DNA of 64,000 nt from an uncultured bacterium (lineage in GTDB: Bacteria > Bacillota_I > Bacilli_A > RFN20 > CAG-826), in assembly GCA_949291375.1 (NCBI GenBank), contig CASEVI010000002.1, positions 166,069 through 230,068 on the forward strand. Direction: 5' to 3'. A program made the translations under genes and the position numbers. Of the stretch, positions 9,216 through 17,029 are shown piece by piece (the first letter of the stretch is position 1; the number at the start of each line of letters is the position of its first letter). Below the pieces are notes generated by a model, which searched no databases, was not told the DNA's origin, and was given only the letters and a program-made list of their open reading frames with translations.

Positions 9216-9260
9216 ATCTTCTTCCTCTTATATATATAATTCTATTTTAAAGAGATAGAA

Positions 9261-9340
9261 TAAATAAAAAAAGTTATTTTTCGATAGATATCGAAAAATC
9301 AAATATTTCTATTTTAAGTAGATTTAACTTTTTTTATTTA
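9261..9340. promoter_or_regulatory. Nested inverted repeats in the SDR/TetR intergenic region
   Basis: TAAATAAAAAAAGTTA (9261-9276) has its exact complement at 9325-9340. Between them sits a separate perfect 10-bp palindrome, ATTTTTCGAT-agat-ATCGAAAAAT (9276-9299). A direct repeat TCTATTTTAA occurs at 9241 and 9308. Such symmetry just upstream of the SDR gene fits operator sites for the divergently encoded TetR protein, or a cruciform. Confidence 0.5.
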
Positions 9341-9356
9341 TCGATAAAATAAGGTT

Positions 9357-9387
9357 AGTTAATAAAGTTTTAGCGTCTTTATTAACT
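9357..9387. promoter_or_regulatory. 11-bp inverted repeat, candidate TetR operator
   Basis: AGTTAATAAAG (9357-9367) and CTTTATTAACT (9377-9387) are exact complements with a nine-base spacer. No T-run follows, so an operator is more likely than a terminator. Confidence 0.4.
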
Positions 9388-9481
9388 ATCCCTAAATAGA
9401 TAAATTCTTATTTATATTAATAAAATAAAAATTATATAAATATTCGAATTTATCAAAAATATATAAAATACCCTCTTAAAG

Positions 9482-9520
9482 AAAAAAACTCTAAAGTAAT
9501 AAGATTATTAGAGTTTTTTT
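9482..9520. terminator. Bidirectional hairpin inside the divergent intergenic region
   Basis: AAAAAAACTCTAA (9482-9494) pairs with TTAGAGTTTTTTT (9508-9520). It has the form of an intrinsic terminator on both strands although no gene ends nearby, so it may insulate the two divergent promoters or end an unseen short transcript. Confidence 0.55.
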
Positions 9521-9652
9521 CATTAAAATAACATTACTTTTAGATTTCTATATATTTTAAATATAGAAAAATATGTTATTTTATTAATATAATATTCTCT
9601 TAAAGATAATTTTTCTTTAATAAATAAATTTTGTTATAGGGGCAGTTTTACT

Positions 9653-10270
9653 ATGTTTATTAGAGCAAGAAAAAAAGAAGAAATCGAATCAAGAAGAAAA
9701 GAAATTTGTGAATCTCTTGATATTTTATTTTGGAATAAAAGTTTAAAAGATATTTCAATGCAAGAAATCGCAGATAACACTTCAATTTCAAGAACATCAC
9801 TTTATTCTTATTATAAAAGTAAGGAAGAAATCTTACTTGAGTCAATGTCTAGACATTTAAAAGAAATTAATTCAAAAATGGAAGAATTAGCTAAAAATAA
9901 TCTTTTAAAAATTGAAGAAATGATTGAAGAACTTTTTAATCTTGGCAAAAAACATCGCATAACCTTAAAAATACTTTCTTCTTATTTTGACATGGAGAAA
10001 AAAGCAACTATTGAACAATATCAAGAATTTCATGAATTAATTCATGAATATAATCTCTATTTACATAATATTTATTTAAAATATCATGAAAACGCTAGTG
10101 AAGAAGAAATTAATCGTAAAAAATTTATTTTTGCTTCTACTTTATATGGTTTATATCCAATGACTCATTTAACTCCAAAACAAAAAGAAGCATTAATAAA
10201 TAACAATGATAATTTTGAGATTGAATTAGAAAAATTAGGAAGAGTAGTAATAGAAAATTTTTTATATTAA
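9653..10270 (+). CDS. TetR/AcrR-family transcriptional regulator
   Basis: 205 residues. The N-terminal DNA-binding domain (about 10-60) shows the typical MQEIADNTSISRTSLYSYYK followed by SKEEILLESM. The C-terminal ligand-sensing part is all-helical and family-specific. It is divergent from the SDR gene at 8439-9215, with inverted repeats between them, so that gene is the probable target. The ribosome binding site is poor (AGGGG eleven bases before the ATG). Confidence 0.92.
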   Translation: MFIRARKKEEIESRRKEICESLDILFWNKSLKDISMQEIADNTSISRTSLYSYYKSKEEILLESMSRHLKEINSKMEELAKNNLLKIEEMIEELFNLGKKHRITLKILSSYFDMEKKATIEQYQEFHELIHEYNLYLHNIYLKYHENASEEEINRKKFIFASTLYGLYPMTHLTPKQKEALINNNDNFEIELEKLGRVVIENFLY

Positions 10271-10462
10271 AAAAGATTTCCTTATTCTTAAAATAAAATA
10301 TAAAAGTAATTAACTTAAAAAAATAACCAATAACGTTGTTTTATTAGAGCCTTCTTTTTCAAGTTTTACTTCTTTTACCATTGTTACTTATTGTTATATG
10401 ATTTATATTTGAGACTCACAACACAAGTGAAGTTTTTCTTTTAAAAGTAATTCATATAAAAA

Positions 10463-10500
10463 CCCCATTTTTATCGTGCTCTATTTAGGCAAAAATGGGG
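10463..10500 (-). terminator. Terminator of the tRNA-Lys gene
   Basis: On the minus strand CCCCATTTTT and AAAAATGGGG form a ten-bp stem with an 18-base loop, followed by TTTTTATATG. It lies 16 bases beyond the tRNA 3' end. The 10271-10460 stretch beyond it holds no gene that I can see. Confidence 0.8.
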
Positions 10501-10515
10501 TAACTTTCATAGATG

Positions 10516-10591
10516 TGGTGATCCGCCGGAGACTCGAACTCCGGACCCACTGATTAAGAGTCAGTTGCTCTACCAACTGAGCTAGCGGACC
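10516..10591 (-). tRNA. tRNA-Lys (anticodon CTT)
   Basis: The minus strand reads GGTCCGC at the 5' end and GCGGATC plus an encoded ACCA at the 3' end, with one G-T pair in the acceptor stem. The D arm AGCTCAGTTGGTAGAGC, the anticodon stem ACTGA/TCAGT with loop CTCTTAA, and the T arm CCGGAGTTCGAGTCTCCGG are all standard. The anticodon CTT decodes AAG. Confidence 0.97.
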
Positions 10592-10712
10592 AAATATTCA
10601 TTTAATCTTTATTTAATGCCTAATAAATATATCAAAATTTATTAGAAAAATAAAGATTAAATGAACTGTTCTTAGATTTTTAAACGACTTCAAATTTATT
10701 TATCTAAAAAGA

Positions 10713-11228
10713 TTAGTTATTACTATCTTTTTTCTTATAAGAGAATAAACTTCTTTTGTTAATTAAGAAATCTTCTCCTAAAATATGTATTTTTTCAGTT
10801 TCTCCTACAATTCCAGTAGATAAAGTAATTGTATCTATATTATTAAATCCTAAAGAATGATAAAGCTTTAAAGCTTTATCATTAGAAGGATTTACTTCTA
10901 TTTGTACTCTTCCTTGGGAAGGTAAAATTATTTTTTTAATTTCTTCTAATGCTAATGAACCTAATCCTTTACCTCTAAATTCTTTTTTAACATAAAGATA
11001 TTCAATATTATTGTTATAACCATATTTTTCATTAACATAAATAAAACCGGCAATTTTATCTTCATCCATAATTAAATATGAATAACATTTTGGGTTAAGT
11101 AAGCGACGAACATCTTCTAAAATATCCGCTTTCGTAGCATCATAAAGTTGGGTAGTCCAAAAATCTTTTAACATAATTTGAAGTTCTTTTAAATCATCTA
11201 ATTCGATTTCCTTTAAGTATCTTTTCAT
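10713..11228 (-). CDS. GNAT-family N-acetyltransferase
   Basis: 171 residues. The acetyl-CoA loop is VKKEFRGKGLGSLALEEI (R/Q-x-x-G-x-G form) and the next motif is EVNPSNDKALKLYHSLGF, both diagnostic of the GNAT fold. A C-terminal extension of about 30 residues, rich in Lys and Ser, follows the fold. The acceptor substrate is not apparent. AGGAGG stands ten bases before the ATG. It is a single gene, with a CACGTG-containing repeat element in its upstream region at 11318-11402. Confidence 0.92.
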   Translation of the reverse strand: MKRYLKEIELDDLKELQIMLKDFWTTQLYDATKADILEDVRRLLNPKCYSYLIMDEDKIAGFIYVNEKYGYNNNIEYLYVKKEFRGKGLGSLALEEIKKIILPSQGRVQIEVNPSNDKALKLYHSLGFNNIDTITLSTGIVGETEKIHILGEDFLINKRSLFSYKKKDSNN

Positions 11229-11317
11229 TTTTTTCTATTCCTCCTTTTTAACACTTAATAAAATTTTAACATTTTAAAATTTAGCTTTCTAATTTAGTAA
11301 TAATTTTTTTAATTTTT

Positions 11318-11402
11318 AAAAAATTAAAACGTGAAAACTAATAATAAAGATAAATAATGCGATTTATAAAAAATAATCTATTAATATTTTCCACGTGGAA
11401 AT
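11318..11402. promoter_or_regulatory. CACGTG composite element, copy 1
   Basis: The block AAAAATTAAAACGTGAAAACT (ending at 11339) is followed about 64 bases on by the palindrome TTTCCACGTGGAAA (11388-11401). The same arrangement recurs at 16007-16089. It lies between the end of the cyd-like operon and the GNAT gene start. The palindrome resembles ParB parS sites but could equally be a regulator site. Confidence 0.55.
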
Positions 11403-11443
11403 AATTAATGATTATTATTGAATTTAAAAACTTAGTTTAAAAA

Positions 11444-11650
11444 CTAGTTTTCATTATCATCACTTTCTTTATTATTTATTTTACTTTTTTTCTTTTTTAT
11501 TAGATATCTAAGTAAAATAATTAATAAAAAAATTAAAGCTAAAACTAAAGTAATATAAGCTATAATACGGGGAATTGATAAATAATCAAAACTCTCATTA
11601 ACCTCATTAAATATATTAATTAAATTCATCAATATTATCTTTAATTTCAT
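11444..11650 (-). CDS. Small single-pass membrane protein at the end of the cyd-like operon
   Basis: 68 residues from the ATG at 11650, chosen because GGAG stands six bases upstream; a longer frame to 11662 lacks this. One hydrophobic span (IIAYITLVLALIFLLIILL) is followed by a basic and then acidic tail (KKKKSKINNKESDDNEN), giving an N-out/C-in orientation. It overlaps the 3' end of the CydC-like gene by 35 bases, so it is co-translated with the transporter and may be a small accessory subunit. No family recognised. Confidence 0.65.
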   Translation of the reverse strand: MKLKIILMNLINIFNEVNESFDYLSIPRIIAYITLVLALIFLLIILLRYLIKKKKSKINNKESDDNEN

Positions 11651-13331
11651 ATAATTCTCCATTTTTTAGTTCATATATAACATCGGCAATTTTTAAAGTT
11701 GATTCTTTATGGGTGATTATAATAATACTCATATCTTTTTTTATTAATTTTAAAGAATTTAAGAATAATACTTCATTTCCTAAATCAATATTTGCGGTCG
11801 GTTCATCTAAAAGTAATAATTTTGGTTTTCTTAAAATTACTCTTGCTAATCCTAATCTTTGCTTTTCTCCTAACGAAACATTTAATTTTTGAGGATCTAT
11901 AAGAGTATTTAAATTTTCTTTTAAAGAAAATACAAAATTATATATCGATGCTTTTTTTAAAGCATCGATAACTTCTTCATTACTAGCATTTATATTAGAA
12001 ATTTTTAAATTATTTAAAATAGTATCATTAAAAAGATAAGTAGATTGTGAAAACATCGTTATATTATCAAGTAAAGATAATGTATTTATTTTATTTATAG
12101 AAATATCGTTATACTTAATCATCTTATCATCATCAACCTTATAATATCTAAGTAAAAGTTTAAGTAAGGTTGATTTTCCTATTCCAGACTCTCCTTTAAT
12201 AACAATAATTTTATTTTCATTTAAATTTAAATTAATATTTTTTAATATTTCTTGATCATTTTCACGATATTTAAATGATAAAGAATTAATTTTTAAAGAC
12301 TTATAAGATAAATTAACTCCATCATTTATTTCATTTAAAGAAGGCTTTTCATCAAGTAAATCTAATATCCTATTTCCACTAGAAAAAGTTTGAACTAAAT
12401 TTAAAGGTAGTGCACTTAAAGCAATTAAGGGACCAAATGAAGATAAAGAAATAACAACTGCAATAATTAGTTCATAAGGTTTAATAAATAAAGAAGGTAT
12501 TAAAGAATAAGAATTAATTAAATAAGAAACTAGAATAATAGATAAGGCTGAAAGAATAATTAACGATGAAGAAATTGCTTTAAATATTGATGCTTTATTA
12601 TTAGATTTAACACGTTTTTTGTCTAATAAAGTAGATTCTTCATCAATTTTTTCTTTCTTTTCATTAATTTTATTAAAGAATTTAAGTTCTTTTATTCCTT
12701 TTAAAGCATCTAAAAAGAAAGAATTAAAATTAGCAAGTTCATAACGATAACTTCTTCCATCTTTTTCTAAAAATTTATATGAAATTAAAGGAATTATTAT
12801 TCCTACTAAAATATAAAAGAAAAGTAAAACTAAAGATAAAACAAAATTAGTAATTAATCCTAAAATTGTTAAATTTACTATACTAACGATCAAAGCAATC
12901 AAAGTTGGAGAAACAGTATGGGCATAAAATACTTCTAAAGTTTCAATATCTGAAGTTATCATTTCCATCATATTGCCTTTTTCTTTATCATCAATATCAC
13001 TTATTGATAAACTTTCTAATTTTTTAAAAACTTTATGACGAATAATCGCTAAAATTTTAAAAGCAATATAATGATTAGAATATTGTTCGAAATATCGAAC
13101 AATTCCTCTTAAAATCCCACAAATTGCAATAATAATTAAAAGGGTTGTAAAAGAAATAGAAATTTCTAAACCAAGAAGTGAAGCTAAAGCTATAACGCTT
13201 AAAGTTGATATTGAAACCGCTAATAAATTTCCGATTGCTCCATTTAAAACAGCTAAAAATAGAACGATAACAAATTTATCAACAAGTTTTAATAAAGAAA
13301 GAACGACTTTAAAAACACTTCTTTTTTTCAT
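11616..13331 (-). CDS. cydC: CydC-like ABC exporter subunit
   Basis: 571 residues, membrane domain plus ATPase. The membrane part has the CydC-type sequence YFEQYSNHYIAFKILAIIRH followed by SDIETLEVFYAHTVSPTLIA. The ATPase has Walker A GESGIGKS, signature VSLGEKQRLGLARV and Walker B LLLDEPTANID. CydDC exports cysteine and glutathione, and binds haem in E. coli, to support cytochrome bd assembly. No bd oxidase is in this window, so a thiol, haem or nitric-oxide-linked role is more likely. It starts two bases after the CydD-like stop. The orthology call is by motif resemblance. Confidence 0.8.
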   Translation of the reverse strand: MKKRSVFKVVLSLLKLVDKFVIVLFLAVLNGAIGNLLAVSISTLSVIALASLLGLEISISFTTLLIIIAICGILRGIVRYFEQYSNHYIAFKILAIIRHKVFKKLESLSISDIDDKEKGNMMEMITSDIETLEVFYAHTVSPTLIALIVSIVNLTILGLITNFVLSLVLLFFYILVGIIIPLISYKFLEKDGRSYRYELANFNSFFLDALKGIKELKFFNKINEKKEKIDEESTLLDKKRVKSNNKASIFKAISSSLIILSALSIILVSYLINSYSLIPSLFIKPYELIIAVVISLSSFGPLIALSALPLNLVQTFSSGNRILDLLDEKPSLNEINDGVNLSYKSLKINSLSFKYRENDQEILKNINLNLNENKIIVIKGESGIGKSTLLKLLLRYYKVDDDKMIKYNDISINKINTLSLLDNITMFSQSTYLFNDTILNNLKISNINASNEEVIDALKKASIYNFVFSLKENLNTLIDPQKLNVSLGEKQRLGLARVILRKPKLLLLDEPTANIDLGNEVLFLNSLKLIKKDMSIIIITHKESTLKIADVIYELKNGELYEIKDNIDEFN

Positions 13332-13333
13332 AA

Positions 13334-15058
13334 TTAAAGTAATCCTCCTTCTTTTTGTAATTGATAAATCTTTCGATACTCACTATTTTTATTAATTAAT
13401 TCATCATTACTTCCTTTAATTAAATGATGAGAAGAATCAATAAAGAAAATTTCATCAGCATTTATAATATTTTTAAATGAATGCGATATAAAAAGAATGA
13501 TTGAATCTTTTCTTAGGGAATAAATTATATCCCTAATAACATCTTCACTTTCTTTATCAATTGATGAAGTTGCTTCATCAAAAATATAAAAATCTCTTTT
13601 TTTAACAAGATTTATTGCCAAAATTAATCTTTGTTTTTCTCCTCCACTCAAATTAGATGAATCTTCTTTAATTTTAAAATTTATACCCTCTTTATTTTTA
13701 ATAACTAAATATTCAAGTTTTACTAATTTTAAATATTTTAAAATTTCTTCTTCACTTATATCGTCTTTAATTAATTTAAAATTATTTAAAATTGTATCGT
13801 TAAAAAGATAAGAATCATAAGAAATATAACAAATATTTGAATAATATGAAGATAATTTAATTTTATCAAAATCGATATCGTTAATTTTTATATCTCCTTT
13901 ATCAACTCTTTCGTCTTTAATTAATATTTTTGTTAAAGAAGATTTTCCACTCCCTGAAAGACCAACTAAACCATAAAGTTTATTTTTATTTAAAGAAAAA
14001 GAAACATTATCTAAAACAAGTTTTGGATTATCATCTTTATAAGAAAAAGAAACATTATTTAAACAAATTTGATCAATTGAAGTTAAAACTTCCTCTCCTT
14101 GAGTAATATTTTCTTTATTTAAAATATCTAAAATTTTATTTCCAGCCGTTTCACCATTCATTGCCATATGGAAAGCGCTACCTAAACTTCTTAAAGGTAA
14201 AAAGAATTCCGCACCAACTAAAATAATAAATAAAACTAAATAGAAAGAATCAATTAAATAATTATTATAATAACAATATAAAGAAACAACGATTCCTATC
14301 GCACTTCCTCCATAAGCAACTAAATCCATAATTGTTGTTGAAAATAGTTGCATAATTAATACTTTCATCGTTATTTTTCTAAATTCTTCATTATTATCAT
14401 CTAACTCTTTTCCTTTTAAAGAACTCGCTTTAAAAAGTTTAAGCTCTTTTAATCCATTTAAACAATCTAAAAAAGAACCACCCATTTTTATATATTTATC
14501 CCAATAAACATTAAAGATCTTTTTCGCGTATTTACTCATTAAAATAATTGATAAAGGAATTAGTGGAATACAAATTAAAAAGATCAAGGCGACAATATAA
14601 TTAATAAATAAAAAGATTATAAAAAGAATTATTGGGGCAATTAAAGCATAAAAAAATTGGGGAATATAAACAGTATAATATAAATTTAATTGTTCAATTC
14701 CTTCCACCCCAAGTTGAGAAATTTCACTTACTCTTTCTTTAGAAGTTTTAGATAATTTATCAAATAAATCACTCCTTAATTTAATTAATATTTTTGAAGC
14801 AAATTTATTAATAATTTTATCTATTAAAATAGATAGAATTATTCTAAATATTAATACTAATAATATTGATAAAATGGAGAATATTATCATATTAGAAGTA
14901 TTAAAATCATTATTTAAATCAAAAAAGAAAGATAATGAATAAATAATTAAAGATGTTATTAAAAGAGATAAAAATAAAAGAACTATATTTAAAATAACAA
15001 TATAAATAATATAAATTTTATTTTTATTTAATAATTCAACTAATCTTTTATTAATCAT
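13334..15058 (-). CDS. cydD: CydD-like ABC exporter subunit
   Basis: 574 residues. The membrane half contains VEGIEQLNLYYTVYIPQFFY and AEFFLPLRSLGSAFHMAMNG, both strongly reminiscent of CydD. The ATPase half has GLSGSGKS, LSGGEKQRLILAI and FYIFDEATSSID. It pairs with the CydC-like subunit encoded next. The gene is third in the run ygbA, DUF454, cydD-like, cydC-like, small membrane protein, all on the minus strand with short gaps. Confidence 0.82.
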   Translation of the reverse strand: MINKRLVELLNKNKIYIIYIVILNIVLLFLSLLITSLIIYSLSFFFDLNNDFNTSNMIIFSILSILLVLIFRIILSILIDKIINKFASKILIKLRSDLFDKLSKTSKERVSEISQLGVEGIEQLNLYYTVYIPQFFYALIAPIILFIIFLFINYIVALIFLICIPLIPLSIILMSKYAKKIFNVYWDKYIKMGGSFLDCLNGLKELKLFKASSLKGKELDDNNEEFRKITMKVLIMQLFSTTIMDLVAYGGSAIGIVVSLYCYYNNYLIDSFYLVLFIILVGAEFFLPLRSLGSAFHMAMNGETAGNKILDILNKENITQGEEVLTSIDQICLNNVSFSYKDDNPKLVLDNVSFSLNKNKLYGLVGLSGSGKSSLTKILIKDERVDKGDIKINDIDFDKIKLSSYYSNICYISYDSYLFNDTILNNFKLIKDDISEEEILKYLKLVKLEYLVIKNKEGINFKIKEDSSNLSGGEKQRLILAINLVKKRDFYIFDEATSSIDKESEDVIRDIIYSLRKDSIILFISHSFKNIINADEIFFIDSSHHLIKGSNDELINKNSEYRKIYQLQKEGGLL

Positions 15059-15103
15059 AATTTTTATTTAACACCCTTAAAAAAATCAATAATAAAAAAT
15101 TGA

Positions 15104-15565
15104 TTATTCTTCATCAATAACAATTTTATTTTTAGATAATTCTTCTTTTTTAATAGAAATATTTTTTCTTAATTTTAAATATGTTTTTCGATCAACTGTT
15201 TTAATTTTAAAAATAAAATAAGTATATTTTAAAATTACTAAAATCATTAAAATTATTGATACAGTTAAGTTATTTAAAATAAACATTGTCATAAAAAGCA
15301 ATAAACTAACAAAAGAAAGCAAAATTAACTCTCCATAAATAGTCATAACTTTGTTTTTAGAAAAATTTTCTAAATACTTTTTATATATTTTTGAAGATAA
15401 AAACCAATCATTAAATCTTTTTGATCCTTTCATAAAGAAAAATGATGTTAAAAGTAAAAATGGTGTTGTTGGAAGAATTGGAAGAATTATTCCAAAAACC
15501 CCTATTCCTAAACATATAAATCCTAAAATAATACATATAACTCGAAGAATTTTTGATTTTAACAT
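15104..15565 (-). CDS. DUF454 (YbaN-like) inner-membrane protein
   Basis: 153 residues. The N-terminal half shows the DUF454 pattern: LRVICIILGFICLGIGVFG, then ILPTTPFLLLTSFFFMKGSK, then RFNDWFLSSKIYKKYLENF. Two or three membrane helices. The family has no established biochemical function but often sits near haem, nitric-oxide or cyd genes. Here it is ten bases downstream of ygbA and 45 bases before the cydD-like gene. Confidence 0.88.
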   Translation of the reverse strand: MLKSKILRVICIILGFICLGIGVFGIILPILPTTPFLLLTSFFFMKGSKRFNDWFLSSKIYKKYLENFSKNKVMTIYGELILLSFVSLLLFMTMFILNNLTVSIILMILVILKYTYFIFKIKTVDRKTYLKLRKNISIKKEELSKNKIVIDEE

Positions 15566-15575
15566 ATTTAACTAC

Positions 15576-15899
15576 CTACTTTTTATTAATCATTTTTTTA
15601 TTTTTATTAGATTCAATTACATGTTTTATTGCAATTAATGGATGATAAATAATCATTCTTGGACCACTATAACGCATAACTTTTTTTATTAATTCTTGAT
15701 GAATTTTGTCATAACAATGAATTTTACAATTAGAACAAAAAGGTTTTTTATCTTTAAAAGGACATAAAGATAAACGATAGGCACAATATTTTTTTAAATC
15801 TTCTTTTTCAACTTTTTTTGAGCTATCCTTTTTAATTTTCATCTTATAATAAATGTCAATCATTAAATCGACGACTTCTTTTTCTTTATATAACTTCAT
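15576..15899 (-). CDS. ygbA: YgbA-like nitrous-oxide-stimulated promoter family protein
   Basis: 107 residues. A cysteine-rich core, CAYRLSLCPF, CSNCKIHCYD and VMRYSGPRMIIYHPLIAIKH, matches the family named after nitrous-oxide-stimulated expression (E. coli YgbA, linked to recovery from nitrosative stress). The clustered Cys and His suggest metal binding. It is the first gene of the cyd-like operon; the CACGTG element copy 2 lies upstream at 16007-16089. This context suggests the operon answers nitrosative or redox stress (inference). Confidence 0.88.
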   Translation of the reverse strand: MKLYKEKEVVDLMIDIYYKMKIKKDSSKKVEKEDLKKYCAYRLSLCPFKDKKPFCSNCKIHCYDKIHQELIKKVMRYSGPRMIIYHPLIAIKHVIESNKNKKMINKK

Positions 15900-16006
15900 A
15901 AAAATAATTGTTAGTTTTATCTAACAGCGATTATTTTATAATAAAAGTTAGTTAAAAACAACATAAAAGTAAGTTATTGCTAACAAATAAGAAAGTATAA
16001 AGATTT

Positions 16007-16089
16007 TAAAAATTAAAACGTGAAAACTTTTAATAGTGACAAACTTAAATATATTCAAAAAATTACCTAAAATTATTTCACGTGAAAAC
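16007..16089. promoter_or_regulatory. CACGTG composite element, copy 2
   Basis: AAAAATTAAAACGTGAAAACT (ending near 16027) is followed about 62 bases on by TTTCACGTGAAA (16076-16087), the exact 12-bp core of bacterial parS. It lies between the divergent ygbA operon and nrdG, and matches copy 1 at 11318-11402 in order, spacing and sequence of the first block. Confidence 0.55.
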
Positions 16090-16261
16090 TTACTTATTTG
16101 ATACTAATTTAATACTACTTTTTGACTTTAAACGACTTATTAAAACAACCAAATTTTTATAGGAAAATTCTTCAAAAATCTTAATAAAAAAATAATGAAC
16201 AAAAGGATATTTTTGATGTATCATAATGTTTGTTAGTGCTTAAAAAAGCATTCAAATTTTT

Positions 16262-16301
16262 AAAACACTTTAATAATAAAATTATTAAAAAAGCGTTTTA
16301 A
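16262..16301 (+). other. Imperfect leader hairpin before nrdG
   Basis: AAAACACTTTAATAAT pairs imperfectly with ATTATTAAAAAAGCGTTTT, ending about 20 bases before the nrdG ATG, which lacks a Shine-Dalgarno sequence. It may modulate translation. I see no NrdR box in the upstream 400 bases. Confidence 0.3.
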
Positions 16302-16319
16302 TAACCTCTAATTTAATTT

Positions 16320-17012
16320 ATGAAAATAGCTGGAATTCAAAAACTTACATTGCTCGATTTCCCAGGACTAATGGCTGCAACAATCTTCACAAATGGCTGC
16401 AACTTTATGTGCCCATTTTGTCATAATAGTGCCTTAGTTATCGATTCTTCTTTAAATGAATTAATCGATGAAAAAAAGATATTAGAATTCTTAGAGTCTA
16501 GAAAAGGTAAATTAGATGGGGTTTGTATTAGTGGAGGAGAACCACTCCTTCAAAAAGATATAATCGATTTTATAAAAAAGGTTAAAGAAATGGGTTATAA
16601 AGTTAAACTTGATACTAATGGTTACTTATTCCCTAAACTTAAAGATATAATTGATTTAAATATCATCGATTATGTTGCAATGGATGTTAAAAACTCAATC
16701 AAAAAATATCCATTAACTTGTGGGGTAAATCAACTTATTATTGATAATATCTTAAAAAGTATCAACTACTTAAAAGAAAATCATGTTGATTATGAATTTA
16801 GAACAACAATTGTTAAAGAATTACATGATTTTGATGATATTAAAGAAATTGGTGAACTTTTAAAAGGTGCTAAAAGATATTATCTTCAACAATTTGAAAA
16901 CACTGAAAATAACATTAAAAAAGGTTATTCAGCACATGATCCAGAAACCTTGATTAATTATAAAAACTACTTAAATTCAATCAATATTTATACAGAAATT
17001 CGTGGTATTTAA
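16320..17012 (+). CDS. nrdG: Anaerobic ribonucleotide reductase activating enzyme (radical SAM)
   Basis: 230 residues. It installs the glycyl radical on NrdD using S-adenosylmethionine and a 4Fe-4S cluster. The cluster motif is CNFMCPFCH (CxxxCxxC form), followed by the SAM-binding ISGGEPLL and DTNGY. The start MKIAGIQKLTLLDFPG is characteristic of the longer NrdG type. No Shine-Dalgarno is visible before the ATG. The nrdD gene follows after 17 bases in the same operon. Confidence 0.95.
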   Translation: MKIAGIQKLTLLDFPGLMAATIFTNGCNFMCPFCHNSALVIDSSLNELIDEKKILEFLESRKGKLDGVCISGGEPLLQKDIIDFIKKVKEMGYKVKLDTNGYLFPKLKDIIDLNIIDYVAMDVKNSIKKYPLTCGVNQLIIDNILKSINYLKENHVDYEFRTTIVKELHDFDDIKEIGELLKGAKRYYLQQFENTENNIKKGYSAHDPETLINYKNYLNSINIYTEIRGI

Positions 17013-17029
17013 TAAAGAAAGGAGAAATT

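Noticed and set aside
15351-15638. Plus-strand open frame opposite the DUF454 gene
   Set aside because: Antisense shadow of a well-supported gene, without ribosome binding site or family features.
16076-16087. Definite parS site / proximity to the replication origin
   Set aside because: The 12-bp core matches, but outer bases do not, a second conserved block is attached, and no origin genes (dnaA, parAB, rnpA) are in the window; kept only as a regulatory-element finding.
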